From positions 2,294,001 to 2,358,000 of the forward strand of contig NZ_CBDIIJ010000002.1 of NCBI RefSeq assembly GCF_965279675.1: a stretch of DNA of 64,000 nt, read 5' to 3'. The notes beneath the pieces were generated by a model. That model searched no databases and was not told the origin of the DNA. It saw nothing but the letters and a program-made list of their open reading frames with translations. How positions within the stretch are numbered: the stretch's first letter is position 1; each line of letters opens with the position of its first letter. Below, piece by piece: positions 25,764-34,478 of this stretch. This stretch comes from Mucisphaera sp965279675. Its GTDB lineage: Bacteria; Planctomycetota; Phycisphaerae; Phycisphaerales; Phycisphaeraceae. Position numbers and translations under genes: made by a program.

Positions 25764-26606
25764 ATGGCCGACTGGCATGAAATCGCCGGCTACCAGGTGT
25801 TGGGCACCCTTGGACAGGGTGCCAAGAGCACGATTTATGAGGTCCGGGGACCTGATGGCAAGCGTTATGCGCTGAAGCGGGTGGTGAAGGACTCGCCGAG
25901 CGATCAGCGGTTCATTGATCAGGCGGTGAGTGAGTATGAGGTGGCGCGGAGGTTTGACAGCGATCTCTTGCGTAAGGGGATCAAGCTGATTCGGCTCCGG
26001 AAGGTGATCCGCACGAGCGAGGTCATCGTGATTATGGAGTTGATCGAGGGGCTGCCGTTGGAGCAGTACCAGCCGGGGAATCTGCTGGAGTTGAATGAGA
26101 TCGTGGCGCATGCGGCGCAGGGTCTGCATGTGATGCATATGGCGGGGTACGTGCATGCGGACATGAAGCCGACGAATATCATGGTGACGCCTCGGCGGGA
26201 TGTGAAGCTGATCGACTTTGGTCAAAGCTGTCCGATCGGGACGGTGAAGGAGCGGATTCAGGGGACGCCTGACTACATTGCTCCTGAGCAGGTTCGTCGG
26301 AAGACGATCACGCCGCAGACGGATGTGTTCAACCTGGGTGCGACGATCTACTGGCTGCTGACGAAGAAGCATGTTCCGACGCTGATTCCGAAGCAGCGGG
26401 CGGGGACGGGTGTTTCGCTGAAGTCGGTTGAGCGTTGTGCGCCGCCTATTGAGTTGAACCCGAAGGTGCCGCCGGCGTTGTCGAGTCTGGTGATGGATTG
26501 TGTGCAGACGGAGCCGGAGGATCGTCCGCGGTCGATGCCGGCGGTGATCGATCGGCTTCAGATTGCGCAGTCGCAGTTGAAGCGTGGGGCGAGCGGGGCG
26601 GCCTGA
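25764..26606 (+). CDS. Serine/threonine protein kinase, minimal soluble type
   Basis: A 280-aa Hanks-type kinase with no transmembrane or sensor domain, presumably cytoplasmic. The Gly-rich loop is GTLGQGAKSTIYEV, the ATP lysine is in YALKRVV, the catalytic loop is YVHADMKPTNIM, the metal motif is DFG (LIDFGQSC) and the activation-loop end is APEQ. The catalytic loop reads HAD instead of HRD: the catalytic Asp and Lys remain but the Arg is replaced by Ala, a non-RD kinase. There is no obvious Shine-Dalgarno. The 211-nt gap before it holds no gene I trust. Targets unknown. Confidence 0.9.
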   Translation: MADWHEIAGYQVLGTLGQGAKSTIYEVRGPDGKRYALKRVVKDSPSDQRFIDQAVSEYEVARRFDSDLLRKGIKLIRLRKVIRTSEVIVIMELIEGLPLEQYQPGNLLELNEIVAHAAQGLHVMHMAGYVHADMKPTNIMVTPRRDVKLIDFGQSCPIGTVKERIQGTPDYIAPEQVRRKTITPQTDVFNLGATIYWLLTKKHVPTLIPKQRAGTGVSLKSVERCAPPIELNPKVPPALSSLVMDCVQTEPEDRPRSMPAVIDRLQIAQSQLKRGASGAA

Positions 26607-26638
26607 CTTTTTTTATTTCATTCTGATATCTTGCTGTC

Positions 26639-29122
26639 GTGGAATCGGCAGGTGCTGTGAGCGTGCGCGGGGCTGGCCCGTTGGCTTGGGCGGGTGTTTG
26701 TGCGGTCAGTGGTTCGCTGCTGGGTATGGGGCCTGGTCTTTCCGAGTTGTGGCTGCTCGCGGCGGGTGTGCTGGTGGGTTTGTTGGGGGTCATTCCCGAG
26801 CGGTGGTTGGGTGTTGTGCTGGGGTTGGCGGTGGTCGCGACGTTTGCGGGTTGGGCCTCGGTGCGTTCGGGGTGGGTGGGGCCTGCTGATCTGAGGGGTT
26901 ATGTGGTCGCAGAGCGGCGGCTGGTGGAAGTGGTGGGTGTGGTGGTGCGCGAGCCGATGGCGCGGAGGCGGTCGGAGGCGGTGTTGGGCGGGTTTTCGTT
27001 TCGTCCGGAGCGGCGGACGGGGGTGATTTCGGCTGAGAACTTGACCGTCGATGGTGAGGCGGTGGCGGTTGAAGGGCGGTTGCTGCTGGCGTTGGGTGGG
27101 GAGGGGGCGTCGCCCGGCGTGGGCGAGCGGATTCGGGCGCGGGGCTGGCTGATGGGGATGCAGGGGCGGATGAATCCGGGTGGGTTCGATGCACGCCGGG
27201 TTTATGGGCAGCAGGGGGTCTACGGCCGGTTGTGGGTGCCGGCGGCGGAGAACTGGGAGGGGGTTGAGCATGAGGCCAACTGGTCGTGGTCGGCTTGGCG
27301 GGCGGGTTGGAGCGATCAGTTGTCGGAGGGTTTGCTCGCGGGGATGGGGCAGGAGGGAGAGGCGGCGGCCCTGGTGGACGCGGTGGTGTTGGGTCGGCGG
27401 TCGGAGGTGTTGTCGGGGCTGGCTGAGGCTTACCGGCAGAGCGGCCTGGCGCATCTGCTGGCGATCAGCGGGACGCACGTGGGTATTGTGGGGTTGTTGG
27501 CCTGGGGGTGTGCGGGCTTGTTTGTGCGGCACCCGGGGCGGCGGCGGCTGTGGGTGCTGGCGGGTTTGCTGCTCTATCTGCTTGTGCTTCCGGCGCGTCC
27601 GTCGGTGGTGCGGTCGGGGATCATGGCGGGGTGTCTGCTGCTGGCGGGTTGGAGCGGCCGGCGTCTGAGCGGGTTGGACGGGTTGGGGCTCGCGGCGGTG
27701 CTGGTGCTTGCTATGGATCCTCGGCAGGTGGCGGATCCGGGGTTTCAGATGAGTTTTGCGGCGGTGCTGGGGATTCTGTTGCATCTTGGCTGGCGTGCTC
27801 GGAGAGAGCCGGGTGCGGCGGAGTTGCTGGCGGGTCCACTGACGCCTGCTGACCGGGTGCGGCGGTGGGCGGTGATGCTGCTGGAGGCGGGTCTGGCAGC
27901 GTGGGCGGCAACGCTGCCATTGGTGGCGTATCACTTCGGGCTGATTGCGCTTGCAGGTCCGGTGTGGACGCTTGTTGCGACGCCTGTGTTGTTCGTGCTG
28001 ATCGGTTTGGGCTTGGTGAAGATGCTGCTGGGGCTGGTCTGGCTGGGAGGTTCGGCGATGCTGGGCGGGGTGCTCTCGTTGGTGGCGGATGGATTGAATG
28101 GGCTGGCGGCGCTTGGTGGGTCGATGGGGTGGCTGTGGTTACTGTTGCCAACGGGGGCGTCGGTGGTTGTGGCGGTTGGGTTGGCGGTGGCCGTTGGTGG
28201 GTGGCTGATGCGGGTGAGGCCTCCGTTGATGCTGCTGGTTGCAGCGTTGAGTGGTTTCGTGGTGATGGCTGGGCTGGTTGTGGATCGGGCCTGGCGGTCG
28301 AATGGGGATGCGCTGCGGGTGACGTTTCTGTCGGTGGGGCATGGCAATGCGTATGTGGTTGAGCTGCCTGACGGTGGTGGGGTGTGGATGGTGGATGCGG
28401 GAGGGTTTGTGGGGTCGGCGGAGTTGGTGGTGCTGCCGGCGTTGCGGGCATTGGGTGTGTCTCAGCTGGCTGGCGTGGTGGTCACGCACGCGGATCTGGA
28501 TCACTACTCGGGTGTGCCGGAGTTGCTGGCTGGGATCGTGGTTGATCGGGTGGTGGTGCCGGAGGGTTTTGTGGATGAGGCGACGTTGTCGGCCAGCAGT
28601 GCGGTGGGTGTGATGCTGAAGTGTGTGGAGGAGGCGGGTCTGGCGGTTGAGCGGGTCGGGCGTGGGTGTCTGCTTTGGGAGGAGCGTGGTGGTGGGGTGG
28701 CGGTGAGGGTGTTGTGGCCGGAGGCGGGGTGGGGTGCGGAGGGGGAGGGGGTGTCGGACAATGATCGGTCGCTGGTGCTGGAGCTGGTTTATGGGCGGCG
28801 TCGGTTGCTGCTCACGGGGGATATTGACGAGCCGGCGGTGGCTGGGGTGGCGCGGCTGGAGCCTGGTCTGGCGGTGGATGTGATGGACCTGCCGCATCAC
28901 GGATCGCGTCGGGCGAAGACGATGGCGTGGGTGGCGGGTTTGTCGCCTGGGTTGGTGGTGCAGTCGTCAGGGTGGCCGAGGGGGTCGGGTGGGAATCCGT
29001 GGCGGGAGGTTTTGGCGGAGAGTGAGTTGCTGGAGGTGTATCGGGACGGGGCGGTGACGGTTGAGGTGGGGCCGGATGGTGCGCTTCGCTGGTGTGCGTG
29101 GGGTGATGCTTCGGGAAAGTGA
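26639..29122 (+). CDS. comEC: ComEC/Rec2-type DNA-uptake channel
   Basis: An 827-aa polytopic membrane protein. An N-terminal helix pair and an OB-like domain (GERIRARGWLMG) come first. The Competence domain follows, with the signature LLAISGTHVGIVGLL, many helices and PSVVRSGIMA. A C-terminal metallo-beta-lactamase domain has VTHADLDHYSGV, SLVLELVYGRRRLLLTGDI and DLPHHGS. It would pass single-stranded DNA into the cytoplasm, the MBL part acting as a nuclease. The start is GTG 26639. No other competence gene is adjacent. Confidence 0.92.
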   Translation: MESAGAVSVRGAGPLAWAGVCAVSGSLLGMGPGLSELWLLAAGVLVGLLGVIPERWLGVVLGLAVVATFAGWASVRSGWVGPADLRGYVVAERRLVEVVGVVVREPMARRRSEAVLGGFSFRPERRTGVISAENLTVDGEAVAVEGRLLLALGGEGASPGVGERIRARGWLMGMQGRMNPGGFDARRVYGQQGVYGRLWVPAAENWEGVEHEANWSWSAWRAGWSDQLSEGLLAGMGQEGEAAALVDAVVLGRRSEVLSGLAEAYRQSGLAHLLAISGTHVGIVGLLAWGCAGLFVRHPGRRRLWVLAGLLLYLLVLPARPSVVRSGIMAGCLLLAGWSGRRLSGLDGLGLAAVLVLAMDPRQVADPGFQMSFAAVLGILLHLGWRARREPGAAELLAGPLTPADRVRRWAVMLLEAGLAAWAATLPLVAYHFGLIALAGPVWTLVATPVLFVLIGLGLVKMLLGLVWLGGSAMLGGVLSLVADGLNGLAALGGSMGWLWLLLPTGASVVVAVGLAVAVGGWLMRVRPPLMLLVAALSGFVVMAGLVVDRAWRSNGDALRVTFLSVGHGNAYVVELPDGGGVWMVDAGGFVGSAELVVLPALRALGVSQLAGVVVTHADLDHYSGVPELLAGIVVDRVVVPEGFVDEATLSASSAVGVMLKCVEEAGLAVERVGRGCLLWEERGGGVAVRVLWPEAGWGAEGEGVSDNDRSLVLELVYGRRRLLLTGDIDEPAVAGVARLEPGLAVDVMDLPHHGSRRAKTMAWVAGLSPGLVVQSSGWPRGSGGNPWREVLAESELLEVYRDGAVTVEVGPDGALRWCAWGDASGK

Positions 29123-29130
29123 TCGCTGGA

Positions 29131-29176
29131 TCAGGGCATGAGGGCCTGCTAGATTGCCCTGAAGGGGCTATTTTTT
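29131..29176 (+). terminator. Possible terminator after comEC
   Basis: TCAGGGCA (29131-29138) and TGCCCTGA (29155-29162) form an 8-bp stem just after the comEC stop, and a run of six T starts at 29171. The gap between stem and T-run is longer than usual, so termination is uncertain. Confidence 0.4.
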
Positions 29177-29254
29177 GCTGTTTGGTCGACAGGTTTTTGT
29201 GATAGCGGTTAGCCTATGTGTGCAGACAGTTCCTGCGGAAGAAGTGAGGCACGG

Positions 29255-29614
29255 ATGCCGGTTTGGCTACGAAACTATGCGGTTATTGGGGGGTGGCTGA
29301 CCGTCGGTGCGCTGGCGGTGGGGACGTCGGTGGGTGTGGTGGTGCTGGCCGGGATGAGTGAGGCGGGCGCGAACGAGCGGCTAGCCTTGCCGCTGGGCTC
29401 CATCGGGCTGGCTCTGGTTGGTCTCGGGCTGCTGGCTTTCGTCCCGTGGCTCGGTTTGCTGGCGGTGGCTCGGCTGGGGAGAGGGTCCGAGGATGGGGAG
29501 GCTCTCCGGGAGGTTCAGCTCGAGCTCGAGTTGGAGGGGCGTGGCCGGGAGGAGGGGGGCTTCCTCGAGCGGTCGATCGGCGGAGGTTGGGGTGGACGAC
29601 GGGCTTCGGCCTGA
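29255..29614 (+). CDS. Small two-helix membrane protein, doubtful
   Basis: A 119-aa reading frame with two strong hydrophobic helices (about residues 8-33 and 48-77) and a Glu/Arg-rich tail. It has an ATG at 29255 preceded by GTGAGG. Its last 234 nt are antisense to the 3' end of the anti-sigma gene, which is unusually long for a convergent overlap. Either this is a real short membrane protein, or the hydrophobicity is a by-product of the opposite strand's Gln/Pro/Ser-rich tail. The first helix lies outside the overlap, which favours a real gene. No family recognised. Confidence 0.45.
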   Translation: MPVWLRNYAVIGGWLTVGALAVGTSVGVVVLAGMSEAGANERLALPLGSIGLALVGLGLLAFVPWLGLLAVARLGRGSEDGEALREVQLELELEGRGREEGGFLERSIGGGWGGRRASA

Positions 29615-30763
29615 GGTGTCGGGAGTGGCAGGCGATGCGGCGGGTGGATGGATTTTTACGATGTTGATCGTCAGCTGATCGGCGGCGAGGCTCTGGGGGT
29701 CGATCGGTCGGTTGGGCAGTAGGGGGATGAGGTCGGTGAGTGCCTGCAGGGGGTCCACTGCGTTGAGCAGACTGTCGAGGTCTGTCTGTGCGGAAGCTGT
29801 GCTTTCGGCTGCGCGGTCCGGCGTGTTTGGGCTTGTTGGCTTCGTGCGAGCGAAGGCTGGCTCGGGGTTGGCCTGGCTCTGCTGGAACCGTTCTCGCAGG
29901 GCTTCGAGGGCGAAGGCGGGGCCGGTGATGGTGAGGGTGACGGTGTCCTGAGCGGTTTGCTGGTTGAGGCTGGTCGGGGTGTTGGCGGCGGCGGGTGATG
30001 TGGGTGTGCTGGGGACGCTGCGACGGATGGGGAGGGCTCTCTGGGCCGACCAGTCTTCGATGAGGGCGGCGATACGATCGGGTTGCTCGGAGGTGAGGGT
30101 GAGTGGCGGGTGCTGTTGCGCGGGGGTGAGGTTCTCGGCGGCACTGCGGCGGGCAGCGGTGAGGAGGTCGGTGAGCGGGTTGGGTTTTTCGGCTGCGGGC
30201 GCTGGCTCGGTTGGTGCTGTCGACGTGCCGCGCATGCCGGCAGCTGGCTGATCGGTGCTTTCGGCTAAGGCGGTGGGAGAAGGGGTGTCGTCGATGGTCG
30301 CCTGGGGTGCATCGGGTGTTGCCGTGGAGCTGGGGGGTGTGTCGGTTTGGGGGTCGATGGTGGCGACTTCGAGGCGGTTGATGAGGGAGGAGCCGGTGGT
30401 GAGGCTCTGCCAGACGACCCCGCCACAGAGTAGGCAGAGGATGGCTGCGGAGGCGTAGATGAGCGGTCTGGTGTAGGAGCGTTTGGCGACGCGGCTGGGG
30501 CGTCGAGCGGGTGGGCCATCGAGGAGCATGGAGCGCTCGACGGCTTCGATGGCGATCTCGGTGAGGTCGCGAGGGGGAGGGGGCGGGGTGAGGCGTGCGA
30601 GTTGCTGGCGGTCGGCTTTGAGTCTGCGGGTCAGCTCGGCGAGTTCCGGTCGTTCGTCGAGGATGGTTTCGAAGGCGGCGCGCTGGTCTGCGGAGAGCTC
30701 GTCCTCGATGTAGGCGAGCAGCAGTTCGTGTTCGGAGGAGAGTTCGTCGGTGGGTTTAGCCAC
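29381..30763 (-). CDS. Anti-sigma factor-like membrane protein
   Basis: A 460-aa protein encoded directly after the ECF sigma gene. The N-terminal 65 residues resemble a zinc-less anti-sigma domain (SSEHELLLAYIEDELSADQRAAFETILDERPEL). One transmembrane helix follows at about 100-118 (LIYASAAILCLLCGGVVW), then a long Pro/Thr/Ala-rich extracytoplasmic region with a folded-looking segment (DTVTLTITGPAFALEALRERFQQ). The start is GTG at 30763, overlapping the sigma stop by 8 nt, so the pair is translationally coupled. It would hold the sigma factor at the membrane. The ligand or protease that releases it is unknown. Confidence 0.82.
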   Translation of the reverse strand: MAKPTDELSSEHELLLAYIEDELSADQRAAFETILDERPELAELTRRLKADRQQLARLTPPPPPRDLTEIAIEAVERSMLLDGPPARRPSRVAKRSYTRPLIYASAAILCLLCGGVVWQSLTTGSSLINRLEVATIDPQTDTPPSSTATPDAPQATIDDTPSPTALAESTDQPAAGMRGTSTAPTEPAPAAEKPNPLTDLLTAARRSAAENLTPAQQHPPLTLTSEQPDRIAALIEDWSAQRALPIRRSVPSTPTSPAAANTPTSLNQQTAQDTVTLTITGPAFALEALRERFQQSQANPEPAFARTKPTSPNTPDRAAESTASAQTDLDSLLNAVDPLQALTDLIPLLPNRPIDPQSLAADQLTINIVKIHPPAASPATPDTSGRSPSSTPTSADRPLEEAPLLPATPLQLELELNLPESLPILGPSPQPSHRQQTEPRDESQQPETNQSQPDGAQRQG

Positions 30764-31352
30764 GGGCGGTCTCCTTGCTGGGCAGGTTGGCGTCGTCGAT
30801 GGCTTGTCGGAGGGCGAGGCGGGCGCGGAAGATGCGGCTTTTGACGGTGCCGAGGGCGAGGCCGGTGATCTCGGCGATCTCGTCGTAGCTCATGCCTTCG
30901 ATGTCGCGGAGTACCAGGGCCACGCGGTAGCGCTCCTCGAGGGTTTGGAGGGCGGCGGCGAGTTGCTGCGCCTCTTCCTGGTCTTGGACGCGTTGGTCGG
31001 GCGAAGGTTCCCGGTGATCGATGAGGGGGTAGTCGGGTTGGTCGGGTGCGGTGAGGTCGGAGAGGTAGGTGGCGGGTCGGGACTTGCGGCGGCGGAGGAG
31101 AGAGATAGCACGATTGATGGCGATTCTGCTCATCCAGGTGGCGAGTGCTGCGCGTCCCTGGAAGGTGTCGAGTTTCTGGATGATCTGGATGAGGGCGTCC
31201 TGAGCGGCTTCGGCGGCGTCTTCGGGGTTGCCGAGGATGCGGAGGCAGAGGGCGTAGAGCCGGTTCTGGTGGGCGCGCAGCAGGGGTTCGAGTCGGTTGC
31301 GGTCGCCACGGCGGATGGCGTCGAGATGTTGCTTGTCGTCCGCTTGGCTCAT
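30756..31352 (-). CDS. RNA polymerase sigma factor, ECF subfamily
   Basis: A 198-aa sigma-70 family ECF factor. Region 2 reads LLRAHQNRLYALCLRILGNPEDAAEAAQDALIQIIQKL and RAALATWMSRIAINRAISLLRRRK. Region 4 reads LEERYRVALVLRDIEGMSYDEIAEITGLALGTVKSRIFRARLALR. ATG 31352 gives a normal ECF length; the open frame to 31562 is not needed. It is cotranscribed with the anti-sigma gene through an 8-nt overlap. Target promoters unknown. Confidence 0.93.
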   Translation of the reverse strand: MSQADDKQHLDAIRRGDRNRLEPLLRAHQNRLYALCLRILGNPEDAAEAAQDALIQIIQKLDTFQGRAALATWMSRIAINRAISLLRRRKSRPATYLSDLTAPDQPDYPLIDHREPSPDQRVQDQEEAQQLAAALQTLEERYRVALVLRDIEGMSYDEIAEITGLALGTVKSRIFRARLALRQAIDDANLPSKETARG

Positions 31353-31470
31353 GGAGGGAAGGCTTCTTGGGAGGGAGCTACTATGGGGCCCTGAGGGTGG
31401 GGGGTCAACGAGCATCGTCTGGCGTGACCGCGTGTGGCGGAGGTGCCGGGTGCCTGGAATCGGGATTCTC

Positions 31471-32931
31471 ATGCAGCCAGAAGATCGGTATGTGTCGCCT
31501 TTGTCGTCTCGGAATGCCTCTGCGGAGATGCAGGCGATCTGGTCGCCCCGGAAGAAGTTCACGACCTGGCGGCGGCTGTGGGTGGTGCTGGCGGAGGCGG
31601 AGCACGAGCTGGGGCTGGGGGTGACGGCGGAGCAGGTGGCGGCTTTGCGGGCGAAGGTGGATGACCTGGATCTGGGGGCGGCGGCGGCTTACGAGAAGAA
31701 GCTGCGGCATGATGTGATGGCGCACGTGCATGCGTATGGGGACGTGGTGCCTGAGGCGCGTGGGATTATTCATCTGGGGGCGACGTCGCAGTACGTGAAC
31801 TGCAATGCGGAGCTGCTGCTGATTCGGGAGGCACTCGAGTTGGTGGCGGGGAAGCTGGCTTCGGCGATCGATCGGCTGAGCCGGTTTGCGGCGGCGCAGC
31901 GCTCGGTGGCGACGCTTGGGTTTACGCACATGCAGCCGGCGCAGCCGACGACGGTGGGCAAGCGGGCCTGTTTGTGGGTTCAGGAGTTGTCGATCGGGTT
32001 GGAGGAGGTGGAGCATCGTATTGATCGGCTTCGGCTGCGTGGGGTGAAGGGGACGACGGGCACGCAGGCTTCGTTTCTGGCGTTGTTTCGGGGGCTGGCG
32101 GGGGTGGATGAGGCGGAGGCGCATCGTCGGGTGGAGCGGTTGGATGAGCTGGTGGTCGAGAAGCTGGGATGGCCGGCGGATCGGCGGCTGGTGATCTCCG
32201 GGCAGACGTACCCGCGGGTGGTGGACGGGCTGGTGGCTTCGAGTCTGGGGGCGGTGGCGGCGGCGGCGCACAAGTGCGCGCTGGACCTGCGGCTGCTGGC
32301 TTCTCGGAAGGAGATTGAGGAGCCGTTTGAGAAGGATCAGATCGGGTCATCGGCGATGGCTTACAAGCGTAACCCGATGCGGAGCGAGCGGATCTGCGGG
32401 CTTAGCCGGTTTGTGATGGGGATGATTCAGACGCCTTTTGTGACGGCGGCGGAGCAGTGGATGGAGCGGACGCTGGACGATTCATCGACTCGGCGGCTGA
32501 CGCTGCCGGAGCCGTTTCTGGCGATCGATGGGGTGCTGGATCTGCTGAACAACGTGGCGGAGGGGCTGGTGGTTTATCCGGAGGTGATCCGGAAAAACCT
32601 GCAGGCGGAGCTGCCGTTCATGGCGACGGAGGAGATTCTGATGGCGGCGGCGGCGCGGGGCGTGGATCGTCAGGATGCGCACGAGGCGATTCGTCGGCAC
32701 AGCATGGCGGCGGCGGCGCGGGTGAAGGAGGAGGGCGCGGCGAACGATCTGATCGATCGGCTCAAGACCGACGCGCTGTTTGAGGGGGTCGATCTTGGGT
32801 TGGCGTTGGAGGTGGATCGGTTTGTGGGGCGGGCACCGGAGCAGGTGGATGGTTTCATTGCGGAGGTGGTTGAGCCGATTCGGCGTCGGTATGCGGATCG
32901 GTTGGGGTATGGGGTGTCGCTGAAGGTTTGA
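31471..32931 (+). CDS. purB: Adenylosuccinate lyase
   Basis: A 486-aa fumarase-superfamily enzyme that releases fumarate in two steps of purine synthesis. Conserved blocks are HDVMAHVHAYGD, LGATSQYV, the catalytic-histidine region LGFTHMQPAQPTTVGKR, and the flexible loop signature IGSSAMAYKRNPMRSERI. The longer form resembles the eukaryote-type enzyme. ATG 31471 is chosen because the N-terminus RYVSPLSSRNASAEM is conserved. It is divergent from the sigma factor, and 6 nt separate its stop from lpxA on the other strand. Confidence 0.95.
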   Translation: MQPEDRYVSPLSSRNASAEMQAIWSPRKKFTTWRRLWVVLAEAEHELGLGVTAEQVAALRAKVDDLDLGAAAAYEKKLRHDVMAHVHAYGDVVPEARGIIHLGATSQYVNCNAELLLIREALELVAGKLASAIDRLSRFAAAQRSVATLGFTHMQPAQPTTVGKRACLWVQELSIGLEEVEHRIDRLRLRGVKGTTGTQASFLALFRGLAGVDEAEAHRRVERLDELVVEKLGWPADRRLVISGQTYPRVVDGLVASSLGAVAAAAHKCALDLRLLASRKEIEEPFEKDQIGSSAMAYKRNPMRSERICGLSRFVMGMIQTPFVTAAEQWMERTLDDSSTRRLTLPEPFLAIDGVLDLLNNVAEGLVVYPEVIRKNLQAELPFMATEEILMAAAARGVDRQDAHEAIRRHSMAAAARVKEEGAANDLIDRLKTDALFEGVDLGLALEVDRFVGRAPEQVDGFIAEVVEPIRRRYADRLGYGVSLKV

Positions 32932-32937
32932 GGGGTA

Positions 32938-33735
32938 TCAGGCTTCGTCGCGGTTGCGTCGGTTGAAGGGCATGATCCCGCGGGTGGTGGTCTCGATGAA
33001 GTCGGCCATTTCGAGGCAGGCGGGCTGGTCGGGGAATTCGGTGCGGATGCGGGCGACGGCGGCTTTGTTGCTGAGGCCGGCGTAGCAGGCGAGTTCGAGA
33101 GCTTTCTGGAGGGGCTTGATCTGGTCGCGCATGCCGGCTCTGCGGAGGCCGACGAGGTTGAGGCCGATCATTTCGCGGGTGTGGTAGAGGATGGTGAAGG
33201 GCAGGACGTCCTGCACAACGCCGATGACGCCGGCGATCATGGCGCGGTTGCCGATGCGGCAATTCTGGTGGACGGCGGCGCCGCCGCCGATGGTCACGTC
33301 GTTCTGGACGGTTGCATGGCCGGCGAGGAGGACAGCGTTGGCGAGGTTGCAGCGGTCGCCGACGGTGGCGTCGTGTCCCATGTGGGAGCCGACCATGAGG
33401 TAGTTGTCGTCGCCAAGGGTGGTGGGGTGGTTGCCGGTAGCGCGGTGGATGGTGACGGCTTCGCGGAGGATGTTGCGGTGGCCGATGCGGGTGCCGGCGC
33501 CTTCGGTGGTGGGTTGGAACTTGCGGTCCTGGGGCGCAAATCCGATGCAGGCGTGGGGGTAGAGGGTGTTGGCTTCGCCGAGGGTGAGGGGGCCCTGGAG
33601 GTGGACGTTGGCGAGGAGACGGGTGCCGGGTCCGATGGTGACCTCGCCTTCGATGATGCACCAGGGGCCGATTTCGACGTCGTCGGCGAGGGTGGCGTGG
33701 TCGCTGATGATGGCGGTGGGATGGATTTTCGGCAC
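32938..33735 (-). CDS. lpxA: UDP-N-acetylglucosamine O-acyltransferase
   Basis: A left-handed beta-helix acyltransferase that starts lipid A synthesis in the cytoplasm. Hexapeptide repeats run through the first two thirds (PTAIISDHATLADDVEIGPW and on). The catalytic histidine is in GSHMGHDATVGDRC, and the helical C-terminus includes GLNLVGLRRAGM, the LpxA-type signature. Two starts are possible. GTG 33735 gives VPKIHPTAI, the usual family N-terminus, 265 aa. ATG 33777 adds 14 residues but leaves only 5 nt to the divergent lipB start. GTG is preferred. Its presence implies a lipopolysaccharide-bearing outer membrane. Confidence 0.93.
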   Translation of the reverse strand: MPKIHPTAIISDHATLADDVEIGPWCIIEGEVTIGPGTRLLANVHLQGPLTLGEANTLYPHACIGFAPQDRKFQPTTEGAGTRIGHRNILREAVTIHRATGNHPTTLGDDNYLMVGSHMGHDATVGDRCNLANAVLLAGHATVQNDVTIGGGAAVHQNCRIGNRAMIAGVIGVVQDVLPFTILYHTREMIGLNLVGLRRAGMRDQIKPLQKALELACYAGLSNKAAVARIRTEFPDQPACLEMADFIETTTRGIMPFNRRNRDEA

Positions 33736-33782
33736 GGCTTGTTTTCTTTCCTCGGGCGTTGGTCTGGCGGGGATCATAGGCT

Positions 33783-34478
33783 ATGGGCGTGGTGATCGAA
33801 GCGCAGAGCGAGCGGCTGCTGGTGGAGCGGCTGGGCTTGGTTGGCTATCGCGAGGCGATGGTCTTCCAGGCGCGTGCGCACGCGGAGGTGCTGGAGGGGG
33901 GGCGGGAGCGCTTGTTGTTGGTGGAGCATCCTTCGACGGTGACGCTTCCTGACCGGCCGGGTTTGCTTGAGCATGTGTTGGCGAGTGACGTGCAACGGAA
34001 GCGGCTGGGGGTGTCGCTGGAGGTGACGGATCGTGGCGGGGATGTGACGTATCACGGGCCGGGTCAGCTGGTGGTGTATCCGATCGTGCGGTTGCGGGAT
34101 CACGGGTTGAATCTGGGGCGGTACATGCGGCTGCTGGAGACAGTTGTGATTGATGTGCTGGCGGGTTTTGGTGTGGCCGGTTTCAGGCGGGAGGGGGCGA
34201 CGGGTGTGTGGGTAGGGGAGGCGGACCGGCCGAAGAAGGTCTGCGCGATGGGGGTGCGCATTCGCAAGCACGTGACGATGCACGGGCTGGCTCTGAATGT
34301 GGCGACGGACCTGAGCCGGTTCGAGTTGATCGTGCCGTGCGGGCTGGCGGAGCGGGAGGTCACGAGTCTGCGTGCATTGCTTGGTGTTGCGTGTCCGTCG
34401 ATGGCGGAGGTGGAGCAGGCGCTGGTGAGCGCGTTTGCCGGGTCGCTGGAGCGTGGCGGGGCATCTGGTCATGGATGA
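33783..34478 (+). CDS. lipB: Octanoyltransferase (lipoate biosynthesis)
   Basis: A 231-aa enzyme that moves octanoyl groups from ACP to lipoyl domains. Signatures are RGGDVTYHGPGQLVVYPI, the catalytic lysine region KKVCAMGVRIRKHVTMHGLALNV and the catalytic cysteine in IVPCGLAEREVTSL. It overlaps the following membrane glycosyltransferase by 8 nt. LipA is not in the window. Confidence 0.95.
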   Translation: MGVVIEAQSERLLVERLGLVGYREAMVFQARAHAEVLEGGRERLLLVEHPSTVTLPDRPGLLEHVLASDVQRKRLGVSLEVTDRGGDVTYHGPGQLVVYPIVRLRDHGLNLGRYMRLLETVVIDVLAGFGVAGFRREGATGVWVGEADRPKKVCAMGVRIRKHVTMHGLALNVATDLSRFELIVPCGLAEREVTSLRALLGVACPSMAEVEQALVSAFAGSLERGGASGHG

